This document shows positions 33,966-42,612 of a DNA stretch of 64,000 nt, one piece after another. The notes beneath the pieces were generated by a model. It was not told the DNA's origin, searched no databases, and saw nothing but the letters and a program-made list of their open reading frames with translations. Both the position numbers and the translations under genes were made by a program. Each line of letters starts with the position of its first letter. Within the stretch, counting starts at the first letter, position 1. This stretch comes from JALORV01 sp963754065 (GTDB lineage: Bacteria > Pseudomonadota > Gammaproteobacteria > Burkholderiales > Burkholderiaceae_F): contig CAVWFH010000017.1 of NCBI GenBank assembly GCA_963754065.1, positions 33,090 to 97,089 on the forward strand. The letters are read 5' to 3'.

Positions 33966-33998
33966 AAAAGAAACAAAACGGGGCGCCGCAGCGCCCCG
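33966..33998 (-). terminator. Intrinsic terminator after the cytochrome c gene
   Basis: CGGGGCGC and GCGCCCCG form an 8-bp stem with a CGCA loop. On the minus strand it is followed by TTTTGTTTCTTTT. It lies 22 bp after the stop of the cytochrome gene and 13 bp from the end of convergent dadA, and probably serves the former. The opposite strand has only a short A-rich side, so it is one-directional. Confidence 0.8.
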
Positions 33999-34020
33999 AG
34001 TCGAGTCGTGGGTAGTCGGT

Positions 34021-34326
34021 TTACTGCGACAAGACCCACTTCGCGAGCGTCATGGCTTCCTGCTCGTTGACCTGTGGGTTGGCGGGCATCGGGACCTGGC
34101 CCCAAACGCCGACACCACCTTCGCGGATCTTCTTCGCGAGCTTGGCGGCAGCATCTTTGTCGCCCTTGTATTTCGCGGCGACGTCCTTGTAGGACGGTCC
34201 GACCAGTTTCTTGTCGGCCGCATGGCAAGCCAGGCAGTTCTTCTGCTTGGCCAGTTCCTGCGATGCGAACACCGGGCCGCTGGCCACAGTGATGCCGAGG
34301 GCGGCGAGGACGAGGACTTGCTTCAT
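34021..34326 (-). CDS. Class I c-type cytochrome (c551/c552 type)
   Basis: The 101-residue periplasmic protein has a signal peptide (KQVLVLAALGITVASGPVFA), then ELAKQKNCLACHAADKK, with the CxxCH haem site near residues 31-35. The axial Met is in VPMPANPQVNEQE (about 79-91), followed by the C-terminal helix MTLAKWVLSQ. It is likely a small soluble electron carrier. A ribosome site (GGAG) precedes the ATG at 34326 by about seven bases. It is divergent from the Trp-rich gene across 176 bp. Confidence 0.92.
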   Translation of the reverse strand: MKQVLVLAALGITVASGPVFASQELAKQKNCLACHAADKKLVGPSYKDVAAKYKGDKDAAAKLAKKIREGGVGVWGQVPMPANPQVNEQEAMTLAKWVLSQ

Positions 34327-34444
34327 GGAGGGTCTCCGTTGGGGTCTGTGATGAGGGGCCGTGGAAAGCTGCGAGGTCGCTCTATATCCGGGTGAAAGCC
34401 TGAAGATTCTAACGGCTTGCCCGCTTTTACGTTGACTGCCCACC

Positions 34445-34473
34445 TTCAGTTGCGGGTCGGGCGCGACTATAGT
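34445..34473 (+). promoter_or_regulatory. Possible sigma-70 promoter of the Trp-rich gene
   Basis: A TATAGT hexamer at 34468-34473 lies 17 bases after TTCAGT at 34445-34450, a weak -35 match, and about 30 bases before the GTG start at 34503. The -10 element is good; the -35 is poor. No other candidate is clearer in the gap. Confidence 0.35.
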
Positions 34474-34502
34474 GCCTTGGTCGAATCTGCGGGAGAGACC
34501 GC

Positions 34503-34739
34503 GTGTGGCTGCTCTGGCTCGGTGTTGCGCTCGTCATCCTCAAGGTGCTCGAGATCAGTGTATTCGCGGACCTGTCGTGGTGGTGGATCACCGTGCCGTT
34601 CGTCCTGTCGATGATCTGGTTCGAGATCTTCGAGCGGCGGCTCGGGCTGGACAAGAAGAAGGCGTTCGACGAGATGGAAGCGCACAAGAAGAAGCGCATC
34701 AAGGATGCGCTGGAGTCCAGCAAGCGCATCCGACGCTGA
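34503..34739 (+). CDS. Small Trp-rich membrane protein (TIGR04438 type)
   Basis: The 78-residue protein begins MWLLWLGVALVILKVLEI and has two hydrophobic segments (about 1-22 and 26-42). A WWW run lies near residues 26-28. The C-terminus is cytoplasmic and strongly charged (DKKKAFDEMEAHKKKRIKD). This is the layout of the Trp-rich small proteins common in Burkholderiales, whose function is unknown. It starts at a GTG preceded by GGGAGA. It converges on ilvD with a 24-bp gap. Confidence 0.8.
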   Translation: MWLLWLGVALVILKVLEISVFADLSWWWITVPFVLSMIWFEIFERRLGLDKKKAFDEMEAHKKKRIKDALESSKRIRR

Positions 34740-34763
34740 CCGTGGCGGTGCCGCCACGGCGAC

Positions 34764-36452
34764 TCAACCGAACAGGCGCTCGTCGGTGATCGCGCCCTTG
34801 CTGGCAGTCGATGCCAGCTTCGCAAACTTGGCCAGCACTCCCTTCGTATAGCGCGGCGCCGGCTGTTTCCAGGCGGCGCGCCGGCGTGCGATCTCGGGCT
34901 CGGCGACGTTGAGTTGGAGCAGCAGACGGTGCGCGTCGATCGTCACCGAGTCGCCTTCCTCGATCAATGCGATCGTTCCGCCGACGTAGGCCTCGGGCGC
35001 GACGTGCCCGACCACCATGCCCCAGGTGCCGCCGGAAAACCGGCCGTCGGTGATCAGGCCGACGCTTTCACCGAGTCCCTTGCCGATCAGGGCCGACGTG
35101 GGCGAGAGCATTTCACGCATGCCAGGCCCACCCTGGGGGCCTTCGTAACGGATCACCAGCACATCGCCGGGGCGGATGCGGTCTGCCAGGATGGCCTCCA
35201 TGGCGGCGTCTTCGGAGTCGAACACCCGCGCCGGGCCGGTGATCACGGGATTCTTGAGCCCGGTGATCTTGGCCACGCATCCTTCCGGCGACAGATTGCC
35301 CTTGAGGATCGCCAGGTGCCCCTGCGCATACAGCGGCCGCGAGAACGGATGGATCACATCCTGGGAGGCAGCAGGCTCAGCAGGGATGTCGGCCAGCACC
35401 TCCGCCATCGACTTGCCGGTGATCGTCATGCACTCGCCGTGCAGCAGTCCGTTCGCCAGGAGGATCTTCAGTACCTGCGGCACGCCGCCGGCCGCGTGCA
35501 GGTCGGTGGCGACGTACTTGCCCGAGGGCTTGAGGTCGCACAGCACCGGTACCTTGCGGCGGATGCGCTCGAAGTCGTCGATCGTCCAGGGGATGCCGGC
35601 CGAATGGGCGATCGCGAGGTAGTGCAGCACCGCGTTGGTGCTCCCGCCGACCGCCATGATCAGGCTCACCGCATTCTCGATCGACTCGCGCGTGATGATG
35701 TCGCTCGGCCGCAGGTTGTTCCGTACGGCGTCGATGAGCACGCGCGCCGCCTCGCGTGTGCTGGCGACCTTGTCCTCGTCCGGGTTGGCCTGTGTCGATG
35801 AATACATCAGGCTCATGCCGAGCGCCTCGAACGACGAACTCATCGTGTTCGCGGTATACATGCCGCCGCAGGAGCCGGAGCCCGGAATGCAGCGTCGCTC
35901 GATCTCCTTGAAGTCGGTCTCGTTGAGCCGCCCCGCCGTGAACTCGCCGACCGCCTCGAATGCCGAGACGATGGTCAGGTCCTTGTCCTTGTAACGTCCC
36001 GGCTTGACGGTGCCGCCGTAGACGTAGATCGCAGGCACGTTGCAGCGGGCGATGCCCATCATGCCCCCGGGCATGTTCTTGTCGCAGCCGCCGATGACCA
36101 TGACGCCGTCCATCCACTGGCCGTTCACGCAGGTCTCGACGCAGTCGGCGATCACTTCGCGCGATACCAGCGAGTACTTCATGCCCTCGGTGCCCATGCC
36201 GATGCCGTCGGAAATCGTCGGCGTGCCGAAGACCTGCGAGTTGGACTTGCACGCGGCGATTTCCTCGATGGCCGCGTCGGCCAGTTTCTGCAGCCCGGAG
36301 TTGCAGGGCGTGATCGTCGAGTGGCCGTTGGCCACGCCGATCATCGGCTTGTCGAAGTCCTCGTCCTTGTAGCCCATCGCGTAGTACATCGCGCGGTTGG
36401 CCGAGCGGGCGACGCCCTGGGTCACGTGCTTCGAACGGTCGTTATGCGGCAT
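34764..36452 (-). CDS. ilvD: Dihydroxy-acid dehydratase
   Basis: IlvD dehydrates dihydroxy-acids to the keto acids of valine, isoleucine and pantothenate. The 562-residue protein shows the Fe-S enzyme's motifs: PMIGVANGHSTITPCNSGL (about 36-54), SDGIGMGTEGMKYSLVSREV (about 81-100), VIGGCDKNMPGGMMG (about 119-133), GSGSCGGMYTANTMSS (about 193-208) and GPQGGPGMREMLSPTSAL (about 444-461). It supplies ketoisovalerate for PanB at 3 kb. I start at the ATG at 36452; an upstream ATG at 36491 adds 13 unlike residues. Confidence 0.97.
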   Translation of the reverse strand: MPHNDRSKHVTQGVARSANRAMYYAMGYKDEDFDKPMIGVANGHSTITPCNSGLQKLADAAIEEIAACKSNSQVFGTPTISDGIGMGTEGMKYSLVSREVIADCVETCVNGQWMDGVMVIGGCDKNMPGGMMGIARCNVPAIYVYGGTVKPGRYKDKDLTIVSAFEAVGEFTAGRLNETDFKEIERRCIPGSGSCGGMYTANTMSSSFEALGMSLMYSSTQANPDEDKVASTREAARVLIDAVRNNLRPSDIITRESIENAVSLIMAVGGSTNAVLHYLAIAHSAGIPWTIDDFERIRRKVPVLCDLKPSGKYVATDLHAAGGVPQVLKILLANGLLHGECMTITGKSMAEVLADIPAEPAASQDVIHPFSRPLYAQGHLAILKGNLSPEGCVAKITGLKNPVITGPARVFDSEDAAMEAILADRIRPGDVLVIRYEGPQGGPGMREMLSPTSALIGKGLGESVGLITDGRFSGGTWGMVVGHVAPEAYVGGTIALIEEGDSVTIDAHRLLLQLNVAEPEIARRRAAWKQPAPRYTKGVLAKFAKLASTASKGAITDERLFG

Positions 36453-36539
36453 GAGCGGCGCCTGAAAGCGGGGAACGGGGTGAGCAGGCAATAATAGGCC
36501 AAGCGCTCATTCACACTCTTCTGCCACTGCGAGGCACGC

Positions 36540-37358
36540 GTGCCCCCCATCCATCACTTCGATCCCGTTGCACTGCAGATCGGGCCCCTGGCCATCCGCT
36601 GGTACGGGTTGATGTACCTGATCGGTTTTGCGCTCTTCCTCGTACTGGGCAAATTACGTTCGCGCGACGCCTGGCGGGGCATGAGCTCGCAGGACGTGGA
36701 CGACCTGCTGTTCTACGGGATGATCGGCGTCATCGTCGGTGGCCGGCTCGGACATGTGATCTTCTACGGTCCGTTGTCGTACTACCTGTCCCATCCGCTC
36801 GAGATCTTTGCTGTCTGGAAGGGCGGCATGGCCTCCCATGGCGGCATACTCGGCGTGATCGCTGCGATGGCGTGGTTTGCGCGCAAGCGCGGCAAGACCT
36901 TCCTGGGCGTCGCAGACTTCGTCGTGCCGCTCGTACCGCTCGGACTCGCCGCCGGACGCATTGGCAATTTCATCAACGGTGAACTGTGGGGCCGCGTGGC
37001 CGACCCGGCCACCGTTCCGTGGGCGATGATCTTTCCGCAGGCCGGAGACCAGCTTCCTCGCCATCCGTCGCAGCTGTACCAGTTTGCCCTCGAAGGACTG
37101 CTGCTGTTCGCGATCCTGTGGGTTTATTCGCGTCGACCGCGGCCCGTCGGCACGGCGGGCAGCCTCTTCCTGATCGGCTACGGCGTGTTGCGCATCGTCG
37201 GCGAGTTCTTCCGTGAGCCCGAGGCACTGTACGGAGCGATGCCGCTGGGCTTGTCGGCGGGGCAATGGCTGTCGGTGCCTATGGTGCTGATCGGCATCGC
37301 GTGCTTCGTCGTGCTGAATCGTCGAGGACTGCCGCCCGCGGCGGCCGCAAGACGCTAA
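36540..37358 (+). CDS. lgt: Prolipoprotein diacylglyceryl transferase
   Basis: Lgt attaches diacylglycerol to the lipobox Cys of prolipoproteins, in the inner membrane. The 272-residue protein shows IRWYGLMYLIGFAL (about 19-32), FYGPLSYYLSHP (about 75-86), the WKGGMASHGGILGVI element (about 93-107), and the Lgt signature GLAAGRIGNFINGELWGR (about 135-152). About seven membrane segments are evident. The start is a GTG. It is divergent from ilvD across 87 bp. The window encodes several lipoproteins (livJ, bamE and others) that depend on it. Confidence 0.97.
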   Translation: MPPIHHFDPVALQIGPLAIRWYGLMYLIGFALFLVLGKLRSRDAWRGMSSQDVDDLLFYGMIGVIVGGRLGHVIFYGPLSYYLSHPLEIFAVWKGGMASHGGILGVIAAMAWFARKRGKTFLGVADFVVPLVPLGLAAGRIGNFINGELWGRVADPATVPWAMIFPQAGDQLPRHPSQLYQFALEGLLLFAILWVYSRRPRPVGTAGSLFLIGYGVLRIVGEFFREPEALYGAMPLGLSAGQWLSVPMVLIGIACFVVLNRRGLPPAAAARR

Positions 37359-37452
37359 AGTAGCGGCCCGCTCGCCGGTCCGGCGCGCGGGACACGCACG
37401 AAAGAGCATGCGCCGACAGAGCGCAGCATCCACATTAGCCAAGGAGACCCAC

Positions 37453-38424
37453 GTGACCCTTCGTTCCCTGATGATCGCCGTGCTCGCGGCCGCCGTGCTT
37501 GTGGCTGCGCCTGCGGCTGCCCAGAGCTGGCCGACCAAACCCATCACCCTGATCGTCCCGTTCCCGCCCGGCGGCGGCACGGATGCCTTCGCACGGCCGT
37601 TGTCGGCGCAGCTCAGCAAGCAGCTCGGCCGGCAGGTGATCATCGACAATCGCGGCGGGGCCGGCGGCACCGTCGGAGCTTCGATAGCGGCGAAGGCTGC
37701 GCCCGACGGCTACACGTTCTTCGTCGGCGCGGTCCATCACGCGATCGCACCGAGCTTCTATCCGAAACTCGACTACAACATCGAGACCGACCTGGTGCCG
37801 CTGACGGTGATCGCCAATCCGCCGCAGGTCGTGGTGATCAATCCCGGCCGGGTGAAGGTCGATGACTTCAAGGCATTCATGGAGCTGCTGCGCGCCAACC
37901 CCGGCAAGCTCAACTACGCCTCGGCTGGCAACGGCACCTCGCACCACCTCGCGGGGGAACTGTTCAAGCAGCAGAGCAACACCTTCATCGTGCACATTCC
38001 GTACCGTGGCGCCGGGCCGGCCCTGCAGGACCTGATCACCGGCAACGTCGACATGATGTTCGACGGACTGGGCTCGTCGGCCCAACACATCCGGTCCGGG
38101 CGGATCAAGGTGTTGGCGGTGGCTGCACCGAAGCGCTCGCCGGCGTTTCCCAACGTGCCGACGTCGGCCGAAGTCGGCATGCCCGACTACGTGGTGTCGA
38201 CCTGGTACGGCGTCTGGGGTGTCAAGGGCACGCCGAAGGACATCCTCGATCGCATGCATGCCGAGATCGTCAAGGCGCTTGCATCGCCGGAACTGCGCGA
38301 GATCTGGGCCAGCAACGGATCGGACACGGCGACGATGTCGCAGCAGGAATTCGCCAGGTTCCTCAACAGCGAGATCAAGCGCTGGGCGGCCGTGACGAAG
38401 TCGTCCGGAGCCAAGCTCGACTGA
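37453..38424 (+). CDS. Tripartite tricarboxylate transporter-type substrate-binding protein (Bug family)
   Basis: The 323-residue periplasmic protein has a signal peptide (LMIAVLAAAVLVAAPAAAQ) and the Bug/TctC signature WPTKPITLIVPFPPGGGTDA (about 26-45), then RQVIIDNRGGAGGTVGASIAA (in part; about 61-80), GKLNYASAGNGTSHHLAGE (about 152-170) and IPYRGAGPALQDLITGNVD (about 181-199). The start is a GTG seven bases after AAGGAG. Bug proteins bind carboxylates. No TctA/TctB membrane genes are nearby; instead it begins an operon with a crotonase and a malonyl-CoA synthetase. Confidence 0.93.
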   Translation: MTLRSLMIAVLAAAVLVAAPAAAQSWPTKPITLIVPFPPGGGTDAFARPLSAQLSKQLGRQVIIDNRGGAGGTVGASIAAKAAPDGYTFFVGAVHHAIAPSFYPKLDYNIETDLVPLTVIANPPQVVVINPGRVKVDDFKAFMELLRANPGKLNYASAGNGTSHHLAGELFKQQSNTFIVHIPYRGAGPALQDLITGNVDMMFDGLGSSAQHIRSGRIKVLAVAAPKRSPAFPNVPTSAEVGMPDYVVSTWYGVWGVKGTPKDILDRMHAEIVKALASPELREIWASNGSDTATMSQQEFARFLNSEIKRWAAVTKSSGAKLD

Positions 38425-38432
38425 GGCCCCAT

Positions 38433-39215
38433 GTGAGCGGCATCGTTCATCTGCGCAGCGCCGGGGAGACGGCGACAGTCGTCCTCGAATCACCGGGCAA
38501 ACTCAATGCCATCAGCGAGTCGATGTGGCACGCGCTCGCGCGCGTGTTCTCGACCTTCGCGGACACGCCGGGGCTGCGGGCTGTGGTCATACGCGGCGCG
38601 GGACACAACTTTGCCGCGGGTGCCGACATCGAGGAATTCGAGCGCGTCCGTGGCCAGCCTGCGGACGGACGGCGCTATCACCTGGAGACGATCGCCAATG
38701 CGCTGGCGGCGATCGGCGCCTGCCCGGTGCCGGTCATCGCGGCGATCGAAGGCGTGTGCGTCGGTGGCGGACTGGAAGTGGCGATCGCCAGCGACCTGCG
38801 CATTGCGGCGGACAACGCGCGCATCGGCGCGCCCGTCGGACGACTCGGCTTTCCGTTCGCTCTGCCTGAACTCGTGCCGCTGTTGCGGTTGGTGGGGCCG
38901 GGTGTCGCCTCGGAACTGCTGCTCGAGGGGCGGCTGTTCGACGCGCACGAGGCGGCCGCGCGCGGTCTCGTCACGCGCGCGGTCGCCATCGAGCGCTTCG
39001 ACACGGAATTGCGCGACTGCGTGAGCCGTATCGTCGCCGGCTCGCCGCTGTCGGCGCGCGAGAACAAGGCGAACATCCGTCGGCTGAGCGCCACGGGAGG
39101 CGTCTACACCGAGCACGAACTGGACGCGAGCTTCGCGTTCCTGCAGTCCGAGGATTATCGCGAAGGTGTTGCCGCGTTTCGAGCGAAGCGGCCTGCGCGT
39201 TTCACCGGCAAGTAG
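38433..39215 (+). CDS. Enoyl-CoA hydratase/isomerase (crotonase) family protein
   Basis: The 260-residue protein has the crotonase core: KLNAISESMWHAL (about 24-36), RGAGHNFAAGADIEEF (oxyanion region, about 53-68), IAAIEGVCVGGGLEVAIASD (about 103-122) with the Glu often used as acid/base, and IGAPVGRLGF (about 130-139). It might hydrate, isomerise or decarboxylate a CoA ester; the neighbouring malonyl-CoA synthetase makes a malonyl- or methylmalonyl-CoA substrate plausible, as inference only. GTG start, eight bases after the Bug gene. Confidence 0.88.
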   Translation: MSGIVHLRSAGETATVVLESPGKLNAISESMWHALARVFSTFADTPGLRAVVIRGAGHNFAAGADIEEFERVRGQPADGRRYHLETIANALAAIGACPVPVIAAIEGVCVGGGLEVAIASDLRIAADNARIGAPVGRLGFPFALPELVPLLRLVGPGVASELLLEGRLFDAHEAAARGLVTRAVAIERFDTELRDCVSRIVAGSPLSARENKANIRRLSATGGVYTEHELDASFAFLQSEDYREGVAAFRAKRPARFTGK

Positions 39216-39246
39216 TCGAGGTATTCATAAAGCGCGGGACCCGGCC

Positions 39247-40827
39247 ATGGCGAGCGACTCCAATTTCTATTCACTGATCGAACGGCACCTGCCGGCGGAC
39301 CTCGATTCAGCCTGCATCGAGACCGCCGATGGTCTCGTGTACAGCTGGGGCGATCTCCACCATGCCAGCGGACGCCTGGCCCACTGGCTGGATTCATTGA
39401 AGTTGAACGCCGGCGCGCGGGTCGCGGTTCAGGTCGAGAAGTCGCCGGAGTGCCTGATGCTGTACCTGGCGACATTGCGCGCCGGGCTGGTCTACCTGCC
39501 GCTGAACACTGCCTATCAGCAATCGGAGATCGAGTACTTCCTCGCCGACGCCGAGCCCGACGTGTTGGTCTGCACGCCGGCCCGGAAGGCCGAACTTGAA
39601 CCTCTGGCGCGGCGCGCGCGCTGCCGCCACGTCGTGACGCTGGGCGAGGAACGGGACGGCTCGCTACTCGCCGCCGCGGCCCCGTTTGCAGACGCATACG
39701 CCACTCGACCTCGCGCGGCCGACGACCTCGCCGCCATCCTGTACACGTCGGGAACGACCGGACGCAGCAAGGGCGCCATGCTGACGCACGGCAATCTCGC
39801 GTCCAACGCACTGACGCTCGACGAGTTCTGGGGCTTTGCGGCGACGCGCGCAGTGGGTCGCCAGGACGTGCTGCTGCATGCGCTTCCGCTGTTTCATGTG
39901 CATGGCCTGTTCGTCGCTTGCCACGCGGCGCTGCTTGCCGGGGCGCGGATGCTGTTCCTGCCGAAGTTCGACGTGGGGCAGGTGCTCGAGCGACTTCCGC
40001 GTTCGACCGTATTCATGGGGGTGCCGACGTACTACACGCGGCTGCTGGCCGAGCCTGCATTCGATCGTGCGCGCTGCGCCTCGATACGGCTGTTCATCTC
40101 GGGATCGGCGCCACTGCTTGCCGAGACTCACCGCGACTTCGAGGCGCGCACCGGCCACGTCATCCTCGAGCGCTACGGCATGTCGGAAACAGTCATGCTG
40201 GTGTCGAACCCCTACTTCAAGGAGCAGGGGGCGCGCATCGCCGGCACGGTGGGGCAGCCGCTGCCGGGCGTCGGTGTGCGCATCGTGCGCGAGGATGGCT
40301 CCCCCTGCCCGGTCGGAGAGATCGGCGCGGTCGAGGTGCGCGGCCCGAATGTCTTCGCAGGGTACTGGCGCATGCCGGAGAAGACCGCTGAAGAATTCAC
40401 CGCCGACGGCTGGTTCCGTACCGGCGACGTCGGGCACTTCGGCGGTGTCGGCATCCCCGACCACTACCTGACGTTGGTCGGTCGTTCGAAGGACCTGATC
40501 ATTTCCGGCGGTTACAACGTCTATCCGAAGGAGATCGAAGGCTACATCGACGAGATGCCGGGTGTGATCGAGTCGGCCGTCATCGGCCTGCCGCATCCGG
40601 ACTTCGGCGAGGCGGTCGCTGCCGTCGTCGTGGCACGGCGTCCGGGCGCGCTCGATGCGGGCCGTGTGGTCGACGGCCTCAAGGGACGGATTGCCAATTA
40701 CAAGGTGCCCAAGCGCGTCTTCGTCGTCGAGGACCTGCCACGCAACACGATGGGCAAGGTGCAGAAGAACGTGCTGCGCGATCGCTACAAGACCACGTTC
40801 ACGCCGCAAACGCGAAATGCGGCCTGA
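39247..40827 (+). CDS. matB: Malonyl-CoA synthetase (MatB-like acyl-CoA ligase)
   Basis: MatB ligates malonate (and often methylmalonate) to CoA via an acyl-adenylate. The 526-residue ANL enzyme has the P-loop LAAILYTSGTTGRSKGAMLT (about 161-180), HALPLFHVHGLF (about 213-224), ERYGMSETVMLVSNP (about 308-322), GWFRTGDVGHF (about 388-398), GRSKDLIISGGYNVYPKEIE (about 414-433) and the C-terminal PRNTMGKVQKNVLRD (about 498-512) with the catalytic Lys. The SETVMLVSNPY stretch resembles characterised MatB enzymes. Its 3' end overlaps convergent grpB-like by 29 bp. Confidence 0.9.
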   Translation: MASDSNFYSLIERHLPADLDSACIETADGLVYSWGDLHHASGRLAHWLDSLKLNAGARVAVQVEKSPECLMLYLATLRAGLVYLPLNTAYQQSEIEYFLADAEPDVLVCTPARKAELEPLARRARCRHVVTLGEERDGSLLAAAAPFADAYATRPRAADDLAAILYTSGTTGRSKGAMLTHGNLASNALTLDEFWGFAATRAVGRQDVLLHALPLFHVHGLFVACHAALLAGARMLFLPKFDVGQVLERLPRSTVFMGVPTYYTRLLAEPAFDRARCASIRLFISGSAPLLAETHRDFEARTGHVILERYGMSETVMLVSNPYFKEQGARIAGTVGQPLPGVGVRIVREDGSPCPVGEIGAVEVRGPNVFAGYWRMPEKTAEEFTADGWFRTGDVGHFGGVGIPDHYLTLVGRSKDLIISGGYNVYPKEIEGYIDEMPGVIESAVIGLPHPDFGEAVAAVVVARRPGALDAGRVVDGLKGRIANYKVPKRVFVVEDLPRNTMGKVQKNVLRDRYKTTFTPQTRNAA

Positions 40828-41359
40828 AGCTGGTGCTGCGCGTTGAACTGCGCCCCGGCATCGCCAGCACCGCTTCGACGAAGCCGGACTTGCCGTTCGT
40901 ATAGGCGTCCCGGTCGAACCGGAAGCGCGCAGCCAGGCGGCGCTTGAGCTCGGCATAACGCGCAGCGAGCCACACGTCGGCACGAAGGTTGTCGCGGAAC
41001 TTCACATACCGTTTCCAGTACAGGCCGTTGAGTTCCACAACGTGCACGTGGTGCGTCCGCACGCCGCGCACGACGCGCTTGAAGAAACGCCGGTCCGGCA
41101 GCACGCGTTCGTATTCCGGGATGTATTCGTAGCCATAGATCGACAGCCGGTCGTAGTGGCGCTCGAACTCGTCGAGCGAGCGGACCCCCACCAGCATGTC
41201 GATGATCGGCTTGGCGGCCAGGCCCGGGACCGATGTGCTGCCGATATGTTCGATCGCGGGATGCAGGTCGTTCAGCGCGACCTGGATCAACTGTGACTCG
41301 ATGCGGAAGCGGGCAGGCCATGCAGGGTCATAGGGTGTCACAACGATCTGGTCGGTCAT
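40799..41359 (-). CDS. GrpB-family nucleotidyltransferase-like protein
   Basis: The 186-residue protein shows the GrpB (UPF0157) layout: VVTPYDPAWPARFRIESQLI (about 6-25), the nucleotidyltransferase-like IEHIGSTSVPGLAAKPIIDM (about 36-55), HHVHVVELN (about 103-111) and RFRDNLRADVWLAARYAELK-like LRAD..YAELKRRLA region (about 121-140). Some members sit at the C-terminus of dephospho-CoA kinases; this one is alone. The ATG at 41359 follows AAGGAG well. The function is uncertain. Confidence 0.85.
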   Translation of the reverse strand: MTDQIVVTPYDPAWPARFRIESQLIQVALNDLHPAIEHIGSTSVPGLAAKPIIDMLVGVRSLDEFERHYDRLSIYGYEYIPEYERVLPDRRFFKRVVRGVRTHHVHVVELNGLYWKRYVKFRDNLRADVWLAARYAELKRRLAARFRFDRDAYTNGKSGFVEAVLAMPGRSSTRSTSFRPHFAFAA

Positions 41360-41490
41360 GGGGTCTCCTTGCGTGGCTGCGGGGTCCGATAGTCCGCGCC
41401 GGGTTTTGAGGTCACTGTAGAGGGGGGACGGGACGAAGTCAGCGGCGTTTTCTGCGGGCGGAGTGCCGCAAATTCGACAACCGCTCGCCT

Positions 41491-41709
41491 TCAACGCGCC
41501 TGGCTGGCAGCAGGCCCCAGGGCGCGCTCGAGCGAGCTCAGCACGATTTCCTCGGGCAGCGGCGCCTCGATCATCGCAACGAAGGCCGCGCAGGCCACAC
41601 AGCCAACCAGCAGCATCAATGCCAGCGGCATACGGCGTTCGCGGTGTCGTGGGGCGGGTCGTGGCTTGCGCACCACGGCGGGGGTGGGCAGAGCGGTCGG
41701 GTCGTGCAT
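41491..41709 (-). CDS. Small single-pass membrane protein, unknown
   Basis: From the ATG at 41709, with GGAGG six bases ahead, the 72-residue product has a Pro/Arg-rich N-terminus (VVRKPRPAPRHRERR), one membrane segment (MPLALMLLVGCVACAAFVAM, about 27-46) and a short acidic C-terminus. I recognise no family. The good ribosome site and the hydrophobic segment argue that it is real. Confidence 0.55.
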   Translation of the reverse strand: MHDPTALPTPAVVRKPRPAPRHRERRMPLALMLLVGCVACAAFVAMIEAPLPEEIVLSSLERALGPAASQAR

Positions 41710-41872
41710 GGCGGCCTCCGTGGACAGGGCGCTTCCGCCCGGTAAATACACGGTAGGTGACCACGACAGCGGGCGCAGCGGAGCTTGCCGGCAGCGCAAC
41801 GTTGAAAATTCACGGGCGCCGGCAGACGCTGGCGCCGATCGAAGGACGAAGGCGGGCACTCCGGCCCGCCGC

Positions 41873-42514
41873 TCACCAGCGCGCGGGTGGCTTGCGATGG
41901 ATCGTGATCGTGCGGTTCTCGATCGTGACGTAGCCGCCGATCGTCAGGTCCTTGAAGATGCGGCTGATCATGTCGCGCGAGGCCCCAACCCGGTCGGCGA
42001 TGTCCTGCTGTGTCATCCGTTCCGGCACGACCAGCTTGCCCCCATCCTCTTTGGCCAGCGACAGCAGCAGGCGCGCCACCCGGCCGTACACGTCCATGAG
42101 CGCCAGGTTCTTCACATTGTCGGTCGCGATGCGGGCGCGATCGATCAATGTGGTGATCAGCGCCATTGCAATGTCCGGATTCGCACCGATCGCGCTGCGC
42201 AGCTCATCACGCGTGACCACGGAGCAGCTGGTCGGCTCCAGTGTCATCACCGAGGCGGCGCGCGGGCGGCCGTCGAGTGCCATCTCGCCGACGTAGTCGC
42301 CCGGGCCATAGATGTCGAGGATCATCTCGCGGCCGTCGTCATCCGACACGTAGACCTTGACCTTGCCTGTCAGGATCACGTAGAGGCTGTCGCCGCGATC
42401 GCCCTCGTTGATGATCACGGCGTTCTTCGGAAACGTGCGCACCTGACCCCGCGTTGCCAGTTCACGCACCATCGGATCCCCGATTTCGCTGATGGCCTGC
42501 TCGCTTGCTGTCAT
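41873..42514 (-). CDS. Crp/Fnr-family transcriptional regulator
   Basis: The 213-residue protein has a cyclic-nucleotide-binding domain (about 15-120) with VIINEGDRGDSLYVILTGKV (about 32-51) and the phosphate-binding-cassette-like GEMALDGRPRAASVMTL (about 76-92), followed by a long helix and a winged HTH (MTQQDIADRVGASRDMISRI, about 166-185). The PBC resembles cAMP-binding Crp more than Fnr, and no Fe-S Cys are present. Targets unknown. It has its own promoter region upstream, in 98 bp before the next gene's stop. Confidence 0.9.
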   Translation of the reverse strand: MTASEQAISEIGDPMVRELATRGQVRTFPKNAVIINEGDRGDSLYVILTGKVKVYVSDDDGREMILDIYGPGDYVGEMALDGRPRAASVMTLEPTSCSVVTRDELRSAIGANPDIAMALITTLIDRARIATDNVKNLALMDVYGRVARLLLSLAKEDGGKLVVPERMTQQDIADRVGASRDMISRIFKDLTIGGYVTIENRTITIHRKPPARW

Positions 42515-42612
42515 GGTTGTTCCGCCAAGTCTCGTTGTCGCGCCATTATGCGGCGCATGGCAAGGACGGGGAAGGTACCGGCGCGGCCGACACCGCGTCG
42601 GCTGGGCTGACG

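Noticed and set aside
32657..34228. 523-codon minus-strand open frame
   Set aside because: Opposite dadA, which has clear FAD motifs; the frame is Arg/Gln-rich without domains.
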